Shown here: piece by piece, positions 7,684 through 16,265 of the stretch
Layout: every line of letters starts with the position of its first letter
How positions within the stretch are numbered: the stretch's first letter is position 1
Program-made: the position numbers and the translations under genes
The notes under the pieces: generated by a model
Databases searched by the model: none
What the model was told of the DNA's origin: nothing
Seen by the model: only the letters and a program-made list of their open reading frames with translations
Assembly (NCBI GenBank): GCA_017552985.1
Contig: JAFZNO010000059.1
Location: forward strand, 1 to 36,317
Direction: 5' to 3'
DNA: 36,317 nt
From: Lachnospiraceae bacterium
GTDB taxonomy: Bacteria > Bacillota > Clostridia > Lachnospirales > Lachnospiraceae

Positions 7684-8943
7684 ATGAAGCAGAAAATAAC
7701 TAAGCAGGAACGCAACTGGATCTTGTATGACGTGGGTAATTCCGCATTTACCATGCTGGCCACGACGATCATTCCCATTTATTTTAATTACATTGCCGGG
7801 CAGCAAGGCGTCAGCTCCGTGGATTATCAGGCGTACTGGGGATACACGGCATCCATCGCAACGCTGATCGTGGCAATCCTGGGACCCATCGTGGGAACCT
7901 TTACGGATAATAAGAATTTCAAGAAGCCTATTTTCCTGGCATCGCTGGCCATCGGTTCCATCGGATGCATTTCTTTGGGATTTGCAGGACATTGGCTGGC
8001 CTTTTTGATATTGTTTATCATATCTAAGATCGGTTATTCCTCGAGCTTGATCTTTTATGACTCGATGTTGCCAGACGTGACGACGAAGGAGCGCATGGAT
8101 AAGATCTCGACTGCAGGATATGCCTGGGGTTACATCGGCAGCTGCGTTCCCTTCATCCTTTGTCTTGTCGTCGTGCTGGGAAAGGATAAGATCGGACTGA
8201 GCATGGAGCTGGCAATGACGTTGTCCTTTGTGATCACGGCAGCTTGGTGGGTTGGCATGACCTTGCCGCTCATTCAGACTTATCGGCAAAAGTACTACGT
8301 GGAATGCCGGGACCATGCGGTGGCGGAAACCTTTAAGCGTCTGGGAAACACGCTTGCAAATGCGCGAAAACACAGCAAGATCTTCTGGTTCCTGATCGCA
8401 TTTTTCTTTTACATTGACGGCGTATATACCATCATAGACATGGCGACGGCCTATGGAACGGCACTGGGGCTTAGCAGTTCCGGTCTGCTTTTGGCACTTT
8501 TGGTGACGCAGATCGTGGCGTTCCCCTGCGCCATTATCTTTGGCAGGCTGGCACAGAAATTCGCGGCTGAGAGACTTATCACGGTATGCATCGCAGCGTA
8601 TCTTGGCATCGTGATCTTTGCCGTATTCCTGACGAACATTGTGGAGTTCTGGATCCTGGCCGTTCTTGTGGGTATGTTCCAGGGCGGCATCCAGGCGCTT
8701 TCCAGGTCGTATTTCACAAAGATCATCCCGCCGGAGCAGTCGGGAGAGTTCTTTGGAATCTATGACATCTGCGGCAAGGGCGCGGCATTCCTTGGAACGA
8801 CGCTGGTGGGCGTTGCAACGCAGGTGACGGGCAGCAATAACAAGGGTATCAGCGTGCTAACCGTTTTGTTTGTTTTGGGACTGATCTTCTTTAGGATAGC
8901 GGCAGCCTCTGCCAAAAAGGATGAAGGGAATGGAAAAGCCTGA
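7684..8943 (+). CDS. MFS transporter, Atg22/UMF1-like
   Basis: A 419-residue, roughly 12-helix transporter. The N-terminus ERNWILYDVGNSAFTMLATTIIPIYF is typical of the Atg22/UMF1 branch of the major facilitator superfamily ('YDWANSAF'-type signature), and a cytoplasmic loop with GPIVGTFTDNKNFKKP follows helix 2. Further support is the late segment GMFQGGIQALSRSYFTKIIPPEQSGEFFGIYDICGKGAAFLG. In yeast Atg22 exports vacuolar amino acids; the bacterial members' substrates are unknown. AAGGAGAGG (7667-7675) sets the ATG at 7684 rather than codons inside the upstream gene. Its last 14 bases overlap the YolD-like gene. Confidence 0.9.
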   Translation: MKQKITKQERNWILYDVGNSAFTMLATTIIPIYFNYIAGQQGVSSVDYQAYWGYTASIATLIVAILGPIVGTFTDNKNFKKPIFLASLAIGSIGCISLGFAGHWLAFLILFIISKIGYSSSLIFYDSMLPDVTTKERMDKISTAGYAWGYIGSCVPFILCLVVVLGKDKIGLSMELAMTLSFVITAAWWVGMTLPLIQTYRQKYYVECRDHAVAETFKRLGNTLANARKHSKIFWFLIAFFFYIDGVYTIIDMATAYGTALGLSSSGLLLALLVTQIVAFPCAIIFGRLAQKFAAERLITVCIAAYLGIVIFAVFLTNIVEFWILAVLVGMFQGGIQALSRSYFTKIIPPEQSGEFFGIYDICGKGAAFLGTTLVGVATQVTGSNNKGISVLTVLFVLGLIFFRIAAASAKKDEGNGKA

Positions 8944-9349
8944 GGGAAAATATGCGGACATTTTGGACCTTCCGCACCATCAGTCGCCTAGAAGGCCGCA
9001 CATGCCGCTCTCTGAGCGCGCGGCGCAGTTTATGCCTTTTGCGGCCCTGACAGGGTACGATGCAGCGATCGCGGAGGCGGGACGACAGACGGAAGAGTTC
9101 CGGGAGATGGACGAGAGTGAGAAGGCCGTGTTGGACGAGACGCTCCGGGTGCTTGAGGAGCGGAAAGGGGAACGGCCGGAGATCAAGACCACGTATTTTG
9201 TGCCGGATCCGGTAAAGGACGGCGGCGCGTACGTGGAGGTTACGGGGAATTTTGTTAAGGTGGACCGCGCAAAGCGCGTAATGCTGTTGGAAGGCGGAAC
9301 GCGGATTCCGCTGGATGAGATCACGCGGATTTTGATCCAGAGAGCTTGA
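8930..9349 (+). CDS. YolD-like protein
   Basis: A 139-residue protein with the YolD-like core: PHHQSPRRPHMPLSERAAQFMPFAAL, then a helical stretch, and a C-terminal beta-rich part ending GGTRIPLDEITRILI. YolD-like proteins are usually encoded beside UmuC-type Y-family polymerases in Bacillota and are thought to be their regulators or partners (family knowledge). The polymerase is two genes downstream here. ATG 8930 is preferred over ATG 8921 because AAAAAGG (8914-8920) is 9 bases from the former and touches the latter. The start lies inside the end of the MFS gene, so the cassette may be read from the transporter's transcript. Confidence 0.85.
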   Translation: MEKPEGKYADILDLPHHQSPRRPHMPLSERAAQFMPFAALTGYDAAIAEAGRQTEEFREMDESEKAVLDETLRVLEERKGERPEIKTTYFVPDPVKDGGAYVEVTGNFVKVDRAKRVMLLEGGTRIPLDEITRILIQRA

Positions 9350-9368
9350 GAAAAGAGAAGGTGATGGC

Positions 9369-9614
9369 ATGGAAGAAACGACGAACGCAGTTGAGGAGAC
9401 TTTGGAAGAAACGTTGGACGAGACAAAGGACGTGAAGTCGGAAGTGCTCGAAAAGGTAAAAGGGTTCTTGCTTGAGAACAAGGACGCACTGATGCTGGCA
9501 GGGCAGATCGCGATTGTTGCCATGATCTGCGTCGCCGGGATCCGGAATGACATGGAGCCTCAGAATTGTTGCTGCAGAAGATGCAGGAAGAAGAGAAAGA
9601 AAAAGCGGAAGTAA
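9369..9614 (+). CDS. Small single-pass membrane protein with basic Cys-rich tail
   Basis: An 81-residue protein in three parts: an acidic N-terminus (METTNAVEETLEETLDE-like, with repeated EETL), one hydrophobic helix (ALMLAGQIAIVAMICVAGI, about residues 39-57), and a tail with CCCRRC followed by a run of Lys/Arg to the end. GAAGG (9357-9361) gives a well-spaced ribosome binding site. It lies between the YolD-like gene and the polymerase, and its stop is two bases before the polymerase ATG, so it is part of the cassette. I do not recognise a family. The charge pattern suggests an inward basic tail that could touch nucleic acid or lipid, which is inference. Confidence 0.75.
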   Translation: MEETTNAVEETLEETLDETKDVKSEVLEKVKGFLLENKDALMLAGQIAIVAMICVAGIRNDMEPQNCCCRRCRKKRKKKRK

Positions 9615-9616
9615 TC

Positions 9617-11110
9617 ATGTCGGAGAGAGCTTACGTAGCGATTGACTTAAAATCATTTTATGCATCCGTGGAATGCGTGGAACGAGGGCTGGATCCGCTG
9701 ACCACAAATCTTGTGGTGGCGGATGAAAGTAGGACGGAGAAGACCATTTGTCTGGCGGTTTCGCCTTCTTTGAAGGCGTACGGGATACCCGGTCGCGCCA
9801 GACTTTTTGAAGTGGTTCAAAAAGTCCGGGAAGTCAACAGGAGCAGAAGGCGCGGGGAGCCAGAGCTCACGTATCTCGTGGCGAAGCCGCGGATGGCATT
9901 GTACCTGAAATACAGCACGGATATCTATCAGATTTATTTGAAATATATAGCGCCGGAGGATATTCACGTCTATTCCATTGACGAAGTGTTCATGGACGTG
10001 ACGTCGTATCTTAAGACTTACCGCATGACGGCGCAGGAACTGGCGAGAAAGATGGTCCGGGACGTGTATGACCAGACGGGGATCACGGCGACGGCCGGGA
10101 TCGGAACCAACCTGTATCTCTGCAAGGTCGCCATGGACATCGTGGCAAAGCACGCGCCGGCGGATGAAAACGGCGTCCGCATGGCCACTTTGGATGAACG
10201 CAGTTACCGGGAACTTCTTTGGGATCATAGGCCGCTCACGGATTTTTGGCGGGTCGGCAGGGGAATCTCCCGTAGACTGGAGGAAGTGGGGCTGTTTACC
10301 ATGGGTGACGTGGCCAGATGCAGCGTCGGGAAGGAGACGGAGTTTTACAACGAAGATCTCTTGTACCGGATGTTTGGCATCAATGCGGAGCTTTTGATCG
10401 ATCACGCCTGGGGCTGGGAGCCGACGCGGATTTCAGACGTAAAGAGTTATAAGCCTGAGAACAATTCCGTCAGTTCGGGACAAGTTTTATCCCACCCGTA
10501 TCCTTATGACCAGGCGCGGATCATCGTACGGGAGATGGCGGAGGTGCTTTCGCTGGACCTTGCCGCGAAGAACCTGGTGACGGATCAGATGGTGCTGACC
10601 ATAAGCTATGACGCGGACAATCTTAAAAATGCCGCGAAAGGAAAGGAATATCACGGGGAAACGTCCACGGATTTTTATGGACGGCAGGTGCCAAAGCATG
10701 CGCACGGATCGGAGAATCTGGAGGAATTTACGGTTTCCACAAGGGAGATCGTGGACGCAGTGCTGGCGATCTATGACCGCGTGGTGGATCCGGCGCTTTC
10801 AGTGCGCAGGATCGGCGTGGCCGCAAACCACGTGATGGAGGAGAAGGAGGCTGCAAGCCAGGAAAAATATGAGCAGCTGGAGCTCTTTAAGGATTATGGG
10901 ATTTCCTTGGCAGATCCAAGGCAGGCGGCCAAGACTGCCGAAGAGATCGCAAAAGAAGAAGAGCGAAAGCAACGCGAGAAAAGGATGCAACAGGCAGTTC
11001 TCGGAATCCAAAAGCGATATGGAAAAAACGCCGTCCTAAAAGGGACGGATTTTGAAGAAGGGGCAACAAAACGGGAGCGAAACAACCAGATCGGCGGGCA
11101 CAAGGCATAA
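9617..11110 (+). CDS. Y-family DNA polymerase, UmuC-type
   Basis: A 497-residue translesion polymerase. The palm starts VAIDLKSFYASVECVERGLDP with catalytic Asp10; the second acidic motif YSIDEVFMDV holds Asp122-Glu123. TEKTICLAVSPSLKAYGIPGRARLFEV is the finger-type segment of the UmuC branch. A helix-hairpin-helix-like segment (FWRVGRGISRRLEEVGLFTMGDVA) precedes a little-finger domain and a long charged C-terminal helix (EEIAKEEERKQREKRMQQAV). Length is greater than E. coli UmuC (about 420), as is usual for the YolD-associated Gram-positive branch. Such enzymes copy past damaged bases at low fidelity. ATG 9617 follows the stop of the small membrane protein by two bases. I saw no convincing SOS operator ahead of the cassette. 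Confidence 0.93.
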   Translation: MSERAYVAIDLKSFYASVECVERGLDPLTTNLVVADESRTEKTICLAVSPSLKAYGIPGRARLFEVVQKVREVNRSRRRGEPELTYLVAKPRMALYLKYSTDIYQIYLKYIAPEDIHVYSIDEVFMDVTSYLKTYRMTAQELARKMVRDVYDQTGITATAGIGTNLYLCKVAMDIVAKHAPADENGVRMATLDERSYRELLWDHRPLTDFWRVGRGISRRLEEVGLFTMGDVARCSVGKETEFYNEDLLYRMFGINAELLIDHAWGWEPTRISDVKSYKPENNSVSSGQVLSHPYPYDQARIIVREMAEVLSLDLAAKNLVTDQMVLTISYDADNLKNAAKGKEYHGETSTDFYGRQVPKHAHGSENLEEFTVSTREIVDAVLAIYDRVVDPALSVRRIGVAANHVMEEKEAASQEKYEQLELFKDYGISLADPRQAAKTAEEIAKEEERKQREKRMQQAVLGIQKRYGKNAVLKGTDFEEGATKRERNNQIGGHKA

Positions 11111-11161
11111 GATGCGCAGTTCCGCCACGGAAACAGAGAATAGGTTTAGGAGGGTTATGAC

Positions 11162-12220
11162 ATGCAGAAAAATGACAGTATTTCAATACCGGTAATCTTG
11201 AAGGTGGGAAAGGGATCTCTGGGATGTCTTGGACCAACGCTGAAGGAGGAGGATCTCTCGGAAGTGGTGATCTTTTTTGGAAACGGATTGATCGATCTGT
11301 TTGGCACGAAGGTCATGGAGTCCATGCGTGCGGCGGGCGTCACCGTCTTGGAGTATCAGGAGCTGGACACGGTGGCCATTGAGGACATCATTCCCCTGGC
11401 GTTTGCGATTCCCAACAAGGCGAAGGCGGTGGTTTCCATCGGCGGCGGCAAGGTGATCGATGCCGGTAAATATGCGGCATTCCTTCGCGGCATGCCATTT
11501 ATCAGCGTGCCGACGAGCAGCTCCAGCGATGGTTTTTCCAGCGCAAGCGCGTCCCTGTTGGTTGGCGGCAAGAGAAATTCCGTGCCGGCAAAGCTGGCCT
11601 ACGGGATCGTGGTGGACACGGAGGTCATTCGCACGGCGCCCGTGAAGTTCATCTATTCCGGCATCGGCGACATGGTGGCGAAGATCACGTCCCTGTATGA
11701 CTGGGTATATGAGGCGCAGCACGGCGCGTCGGTACTGAACGATTTTGCCGTGATGGTGGCAAAGAAGGCCGTGAACAGCTTCGTGCGTACGCCCTTCGAG
11801 AGCATTCAGGATGAGGTGTTCCTGAAGGAACTGCTGGATTCCCTTGCCATGAGCGGCATTGCGAATGAGATAGCAGGCAGCAGCGCGCCCACCAGCGGAA
11901 GCGAGCATCTGATCTCCCATGCGCTGGATAAGTTTTTGGAAGTGCCCCAGCTCCATGGCGTGCAGGTGGGCATTGCGACCTATATCATGGCGAAGGTGCA
12001 GGATCACCGCCACGTCCGCGTCAGCAAGATCTTTGCGGATACGGGCTTCTGGGATTACGTGGAAACCCTTGGCATGAGAAAAGAGGATTTCATCAAGGCG
12101 ATCGACATGGCGCCGTCCATCAAGCCTCACCGTCATACCTATCTGCATGAGGAGAAGTATCGTGAAGAGGCGAAGCGGCTGGTCATGGAGGACGAGGTTC
12201 TGAAAAAGGTACTGGTTTAA
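11162..12220 (+). CDS. sn-glycerol-1-phosphate dehydrogenase-like, iron-type alcohol dehydrogenase
   Basis: A 352-residue enzyme of the usual length for the glycerol-1-phosphate dehydrogenase/AraM branch. The nucleotide-binding half carries VVSIGGGKVIDAGKYAAF and the hallmark SVPTSSSSDGFSS; the metal half offers Asp170 (GIGDMVAK), His249/His253 (GSEHLISH) and His265 (QLHGVQVG) as ligands. The family reduces dihydroxyacetone phosphate to sn-glycerol-1-phosphate with NAD(P)H, giving archaeal-type glycerol stereochemistry; the bacterial AraM/EgsA feeds a glyceryl-glyceryl lipid route. Whether this copy does so is unproved; other polyol phosphates are possible. AGGAGGG (11148-11154) sets the start over a nearer ATG at 11157, which is out of frame. 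A glycoside hydrolase gene follows by 36 bases. Confidence 0.85.
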   Translation: MQKNDSISIPVILKVGKGSLGCLGPTLKEEDLSEVVIFFGNGLIDLFGTKVMESMRAAGVTVLEYQELDTVAIEDIIPLAFAIPNKAKAVVSIGGGKVIDAGKYAAFLRGMPFISVPTSSSSDGFSSASASLLVGGKRNSVPAKLAYGIVVDTEVIRTAPVKFIYSGIGDMVAKITSLYDWVYEAQHGASVLNDFAVMVAKKAVNSFVRTPFESIQDEVFLKELLDSLAMSGIANEIAGSSAPTSGSEHLISHALDKFLEVPQLHGVQVGIATYIMAKVQDHRHVRVSKIFADTGFWDYVETLGMRKEDFIKAIDMAPSIKPHRHTYLHEEKYREEAKRLVMEDEVLKKVLV

Positions 12221-12256
12221 GGGTTGGATGAGTTGATTTTACGGGAGAAGAATTGC

Positions 12257-15100
12257 ATGAGTACAATTTTGGATTGGAAAAAGTATCAGGAGAAGGCGAC
12301 GCAGGCCGTTGCGGAGGGCGTGGTCCTTTTGGAGAATAAGAATGGAGCGTTACCCCTTGACGCGGCAAGGCAGATTGCCGTATTCGGACGGATCCAGCTC
12401 GATTATTACAAGAGCGGGACGGGTTCCGGAGGCATGGTGAACGTGTCGCACGTGATCAATATCCCGGAGGGACTGGAGCTTCGCGGTGCAAAGCTGGATC
12501 AGGAGCTCAAGAAGGTTTATGAGGACTGGACGGCAGAGCATCCCTTTGACAAGGGCGCCAGCTGGGGCGGAGAGCCTTGGTGCCAGGAGGAGATGCCGCT
12601 TTCCGAGGAGCTGGTCAAAGCGTCCGCTGAGCGCTGTGAGACGGCGCTGATCGTCATAGGACGTACGGCGGGTGAGGAGATGGACAATTCCTACAAGGAG
12701 GGCTCCTATCTTTTGACGGATGGCGAGAAGGACATGCTGCGAATCACCAGAAAGTACTTTCAGAAGACGGTGATCGTGCTCAACGTGGCATCCATCATTG
12801 ACATGGGCTTTGTCGATGAGTTTACGCCAGATGCCGTGTTGTATGCATGGCATGGGGGCATGATGGGCGGCCTTGGCACGGCGGACGTGCTTTTGGGGAA
12901 GGTTTCCCCCTCTGGAAAGCTGACAGACACGATTGCTTATGCGATTAAGGACTACCCTTCCGATCCCAATTTTGGTGATCAGAACCGCGATTTTTACTGT
13001 GAGGACATTTATGTTGGATATCGTTATTTCGAGACCTTTGCGAAGGATCGCGTGAGATATCCCTTTGGATACGGCCTTTCCTATACGGAGTTTGCATTTG
13101 AGGATGCAAGGCTCGAAGAGGGAAGCTTTGCGGGACTGCTTGCAGCTGTTGGTGAAGCAATATGGTATGCTTGTGTCTGTGGAAAAAAGTTTTGCGGAGA
13201 GATCAGCGTGACCGTGACGAATACGGGTGCGATCGCCGGAAAAGAGGTTGTTCAGGTGTACTGTGAGGCACCGCAGGGCAAGCTTGGAAAGCCTGCGAGA
13301 GTTCTCTGCGGCTTTGCAAAGACAAAGCTCCTTGCACCTGGTGAAAAAGAGGTTGTCAGCATTAAGGTTTGTCCCGAAAGCTTTGCATCCTATGATGACG
13401 AGGGCGTGACGGGACATGCCTATGCTTATTTGTTAGAGGCTGGAACCTATAAGTTCCATGTTGGAAAGAGCATCAAGGAAACCTTGCCCGCGCTGGCGTT
13501 CGAGCTTCCTGAGACAAAGGTGCTTCGTCAGGTGACGAGCGCACTGGCTCCCGTGCTTCCGTTTGACCGTATGGTAAATCGGGACGGAGAGCCTGTTTTC
13601 GAGAAGACGCCCATCAAGGAGGTAGAGGAATTCCAGGGAGACGCAGAGATTCCTGACGGACTCTATCGCGCACAGGAGGCACGCAGGCGTCTTGCGGCAA
13701 TGCCCAAGGAGATTGCCTATACGGGGGATCTGGGCATCAAGCTTGCGGACGTTGCGCTTGGAAAGCATGACCTAAAGGAATTTATCGGACAGCTGTCGGA
13801 TGAGGACCTTGCCTGCATCATTCGCGGCGAGGGCATGGGAAGTCCCAAGGTGACGGCGGGCACGGCAGCAGCCTTTGGAGGCGTTTCACCGCGTCTTGCA
13901 GAGTTTGGGATTCCTTGTGCGTGCTGTAGTGACGGCCCTTCCGGCATGCGTCTTGACTGCGGGACGAAGGCATTCAGCCTGCCTGGCGGAACGATGCTTG
14001 CATGTACCTGGAACCGTGAACTCCTGACGGAGCTGTTTACCCTTACCGGTCTGGAGATGACCGCAAACCACGTGGAATGTCTGCTGGGACCTGGCATGAA
14101 TATCCACAGGCATCCCCTGAATGGGCGTAATTTCGAGTATTTCTCGGAGGATCCGTATCTCACCGGTGAGGTGGCCGCAGCGCAGCTTAAGGGCTTGCAT
14201 GCCGCAGGCGTTACGGGGACCATCAAGCATTTTTGCGGAAACAATCAGGAGACAAGAAGACATTTCCTCGACAGCGTCATTTCCGAGAGGGCGCTGCGCG
14301 AGATTTACTTAAAGGGCTTTGAAATCGCCGTGACAAAGGGCGGTGCCTATACCGTCATGACCACTTACGGCAGCGTTAACGGCCTTTGGACGGCGGGCAG
14401 CTATGACCTGACGACCACGATCCTTCGAAAGGAGTGGGGCTTCGAGGGTCTTGCCATGACGGACTGGTGGGCCAATATCAACCGCCGCGGGCAGGCACCG
14501 GACAAGCGGGATTTTGCAACCATGGCCATGGCACAAAATGACGTGTACATGGTTTGCTCGGACGGGGAAAAGCATGACGACAACACGCTGGAATCCCTGG
14601 AAAAGGGAGAGGTAAAGCGTGCGGAGCTGCAGAGAAATGCGGCGAACGTGCTGGGAGTCGTTCTTCGCTCCAATGCCATGAAGAGACTCCTCGGAACGGC
14701 GCAGACCGTAGAGATCACGGGCCGGGAGGAGGAAGGCGCCACTAGTCAGGAAGAGGTGCCATGCTATCTGTTAGGCAATGAGCTGACGGTGGATCTGAGC
14801 GGCGTAAAGACTGCACGTGATGCAAGTTACAGTTTTGTGCTGGATCTGGAAAAGCCGGGACTCTACCGCTTTACGCTGACGGCAAGCTCGGAGGCGGGCG
14901 AACTGGCGCAGATTCCCGTGACGGTGTTCAGCATGGGAACGGCGTCCGGAACCTTTACCTGGAATGGAACCGGTGGCAAACCTGTCAGCTTTTCGGGCAG
15001 CACGTACATGTTCTCACGCTACACCACGATCCGTCTGTACTTTGCACAGGGCGGACTGGATCTTACGGACGTAAGGTTTGAGAGAGTGATGGAAGAATAG
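12257..15100 (+). CDS. Glycoside hydrolase family 3 with reversed domain order
   Basis: A 947-residue intracellular glycosidase (no signal peptide), probably a beta-glucosidase. The domains are in swapped order: the alpha/beta sandwich normally C-terminal comes first (residues ~15-280; AVAEGVVLLENKNGALPL, ALIVIGRTAGEEMD, YPFGYGLSYTEF), then a fibronectin III-like part (~315-418), then the TIM barrel normally N-terminal (~487-810) with GPGMNIHRHPLNGRNFEYFSE, GTIKHFCGNNQE and the nucleophile Asp736 in AMTDWW. A beta-rich tail (~830-947) may bind sugar. This layout is known from Butyrivibrio and Ruminococcus beta-glucosidases. ATG 12257 has GGGAGAAG (12243-12250); an upstream TTG at 12224 is a weaker choice. 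The exact sugar cannot be read from the sequence. Confidence 0.93.
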   Translation: MSTILDWKKYQEKATQAVAEGVVLLENKNGALPLDAARQIAVFGRIQLDYYKSGTGSGGMVNVSHVINIPEGLELRGAKLDQELKKVYEDWTAEHPFDKGASWGGEPWCQEEMPLSEELVKASAERCETALIVIGRTAGEEMDNSYKEGSYLLTDGEKDMLRITRKYFQKTVIVLNVASIIDMGFVDEFTPDAVLYAWHGGMMGGLGTADVLLGKVSPSGKLTDTIAYAIKDYPSDPNFGDQNRDFYCEDIYVGYRYFETFAKDRVRYPFGYGLSYTEFAFEDARLEEGSFAGLLAAVGEAIWYACVCGKKFCGEISVTVTNTGAIAGKEVVQVYCEAPQGKLGKPARVLCGFAKTKLLAPGEKEVVSIKVCPESFASYDDEGVTGHAYAYLLEAGTYKFHVGKSIKETLPALAFELPETKVLRQVTSALAPVLPFDRMVNRDGEPVFEKTPIKEVEEFQGDAEIPDGLYRAQEARRRLAAMPKEIAYTGDLGIKLADVALGKHDLKEFIGQLSDEDLACIIRGEGMGSPKVTAGTAAAFGGVSPRLAEFGIPCACCSDGPSGMRLDCGTKAFSLPGGTMLACTWNRELLTELFTLTGLEMTANHVECLLGPGMNIHRHPLNGRNFEYFSEDPYLTGEVAAAQLKGLHAAGVTGTIKHFCGNNQETRRHFLDSVISERALREIYLKGFEIAVTKGGAYTVMTTYGSVNGLWTAGSYDLTTTILRKEWGFEGLAMTDWWANINRRGQAPDKRDFATMAMAQNDVYMVCSDGEKHDDNTLESLEKGEVKRAELQRNAANVLGVVLRSNAMKRLLGTAQTVEITGREEEGATSQEEVPCYLLGNELTVDLSGVKTARDASYSFVLDLEKPGLYRFTLTASSEAGELAQIPVTVFSMGTASGTFTWNGTGGKPVSFSGSTYMFSRYTTIRLYFAQGGLDLTDVRFERVMEE

Positions 15101-15111
15101 GAGGAGAAGGC

Positions 15112-16248
15112 ATGGAAGAACCGATCATGCAGGAAGAACCGACCACGCAGGAAGAACCGATCATGCAGGAAGAATTGGAACGTTCCGATGAAGTATCGCC
15201 GGAAATCTTAAGCAAGGCGCGTTGGGATTTTACCTTGCTTGGCCTGTGGCTGGTTTTGACCACGGTCATTTTTAACGGGATGCAGTATCTCGCAGTTTAT
15301 TCGTGGAAGGCGTTAAAACCATTGTTAGTTAAGGAAGGACAAGTGGGAGGTATTTTTGCGTATAAGGGCTTTGGTTACTGGTTGCAACTCTTGCCGACCT
15401 ATTTGATTGCCGTGCCATTGATCCTCTACTTGGGGAAAAGGCTTCTTCCCGGAACAACTCCTAAAAGAAGAGCGATCAAACCCAGTCATTTTGTGTCTGC
15501 GCTGGCATGCACGTTCGGCATTGCCATAGCGTGCAACATTGTCGGGCTGATCATTACGGCCATCCTGGGGAAGGCCATGGGAGGATCGGTGGAGAACGTA
15601 AGCACGCAATTAATTTCCAGGCTGGACCCGTTGACTTCCATCTTTTTGGTTACCATTGGCGCCCCCGTCTGTGAAGAACTGATCTTCCGGAAAATGCTGG
15701 TGACGAGAACCTTGAAATACGGGGAAGGCGTTGCAATTCTGCTTTCCGGACTGGCCTTTGGCCTGTTTCACGGAAACTTTAACCAATTCGCGTATGCATT
15801 TGGCATTGGCCTATTTTTTGCATACGTATTCGTGAAGACTGGAAACATAAAGATCACCATTGCACTCCACGCCTGCATGAATGGCTTTACGAGCGTTGTT
15901 TTGACAAATCTGATCCAAGCCCTGGACCTGCAAAAGCTCATGGAATTGGTATCAAAAAGTATGTCTAACCTGCAGGACAGCAAGGCATTTGCGGCTTACG
16001 TCCAGTTTGTGACGGATAATGGAATGCTGATCGCTGCGATCGGTCTGTGCATCTTGTTTGAGTATGGATTTGCGCTCTTTGGGATCATCTATTTGCTCGT
16101 GAACTTGAAAAAAATCCGGGTGTATGCCGGTGAAGTGACGATTCCCAAGGGAAAACGCTTTTTCATTATATTTTTCAACGCCGGAATGATCGCATTCCTT
16201 GGTGTTTGGGTCTTCCAGATTGTCGCGCAGATTATGGGTTGGATGTAA
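15112..16248 (+). CDS. CPBP family intramembrane metalloprotease
   Basis: A 378-residue membrane protein with about eight hydrophobic helices. The CPBP (Abi/CAAX-like) signature is complete: Glu188-Glu189 in CEELIFRK with Arg193, then FGLFHGNFNQF with His220, then a final His in ITIALHACMNGF. These residues form the metal site of Rce1-like proteases; bacterial members act in peptide maturation, bacteriocin immunity or unknown roles. The cytosolic N-terminus is unusual, as it has three copies of a six-residue EEP(I/T)(M/T)Q unit from an 18-bp tandem repeat. GGAGGAGAAGG before the ATG is a strong ribosome binding site. It follows the GH3 gene by 11 bases and is likely in the same transcript. 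Confidence 0.9.
   Translation: MEEPIMQEEPTTQEEPIMQEELERSDEVSPEILSKARWDFTLLGLWLVLTTVIFNGMQYLAVYSWKALKPLLVKEGQVGGIFAYKGFGYWLQLLPTYLIAVPLILYLGKRLLPGTTPKRRAIKPSHFVSALACTFGIAIACNIVGLIITAILGKAMGGSVENVSTQLISRLDPLTSIFLVTIGAPVCEELIFRKMLVTRTLKYGEGVAILLSGLAFGLFHGNFNQFAYAFGIGLFFAYVFVKTGNIKITIALHACMNGFTSVVLTNLIQALDLQKLMELVSKSMSNLQDSKAFAAYVQFVTDNGMLIAAIGLCILFEYGFALFGIIYLLVNLKKIRVYAGEVTIPKGKRFFIIFFNAGMIAFLGVWVFQIVAQIMGWM
15115..15168 (+). repeat. Three 18-bp in-frame tandem repeats
   Basis: The unit GAAGAACCGATCATGCAG is present at 15115-15132 and 15151-15168 exactly, and at 15133-15150 with two C/T-type differences. A partial fourth unit starts at 15169. The array codes for repeated EEP(I/T)(M/T)Q at the N-terminus of the CPBP protein. 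Its length could vary between strains by slippage. Confidence 0.9.
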
Positions 16249-16265
16249 AAAGGAAAGGGACAAAA

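Noticed and set aside
11111-11161. TTCCG-CCA-CGGAA stem between the polymerase and dehydrogenase genes
   Set aside because: It has only 5-6 bp, no T-run follows, and a strong ribosome binding site comes next, so I do not call it a terminator.
12350-13417. 355-codon minus-strand frame inside the GH3 gene
   Set aside because: It is fully covered by the GH3 sandwich domain, with no start signals or homology that I can recognise.
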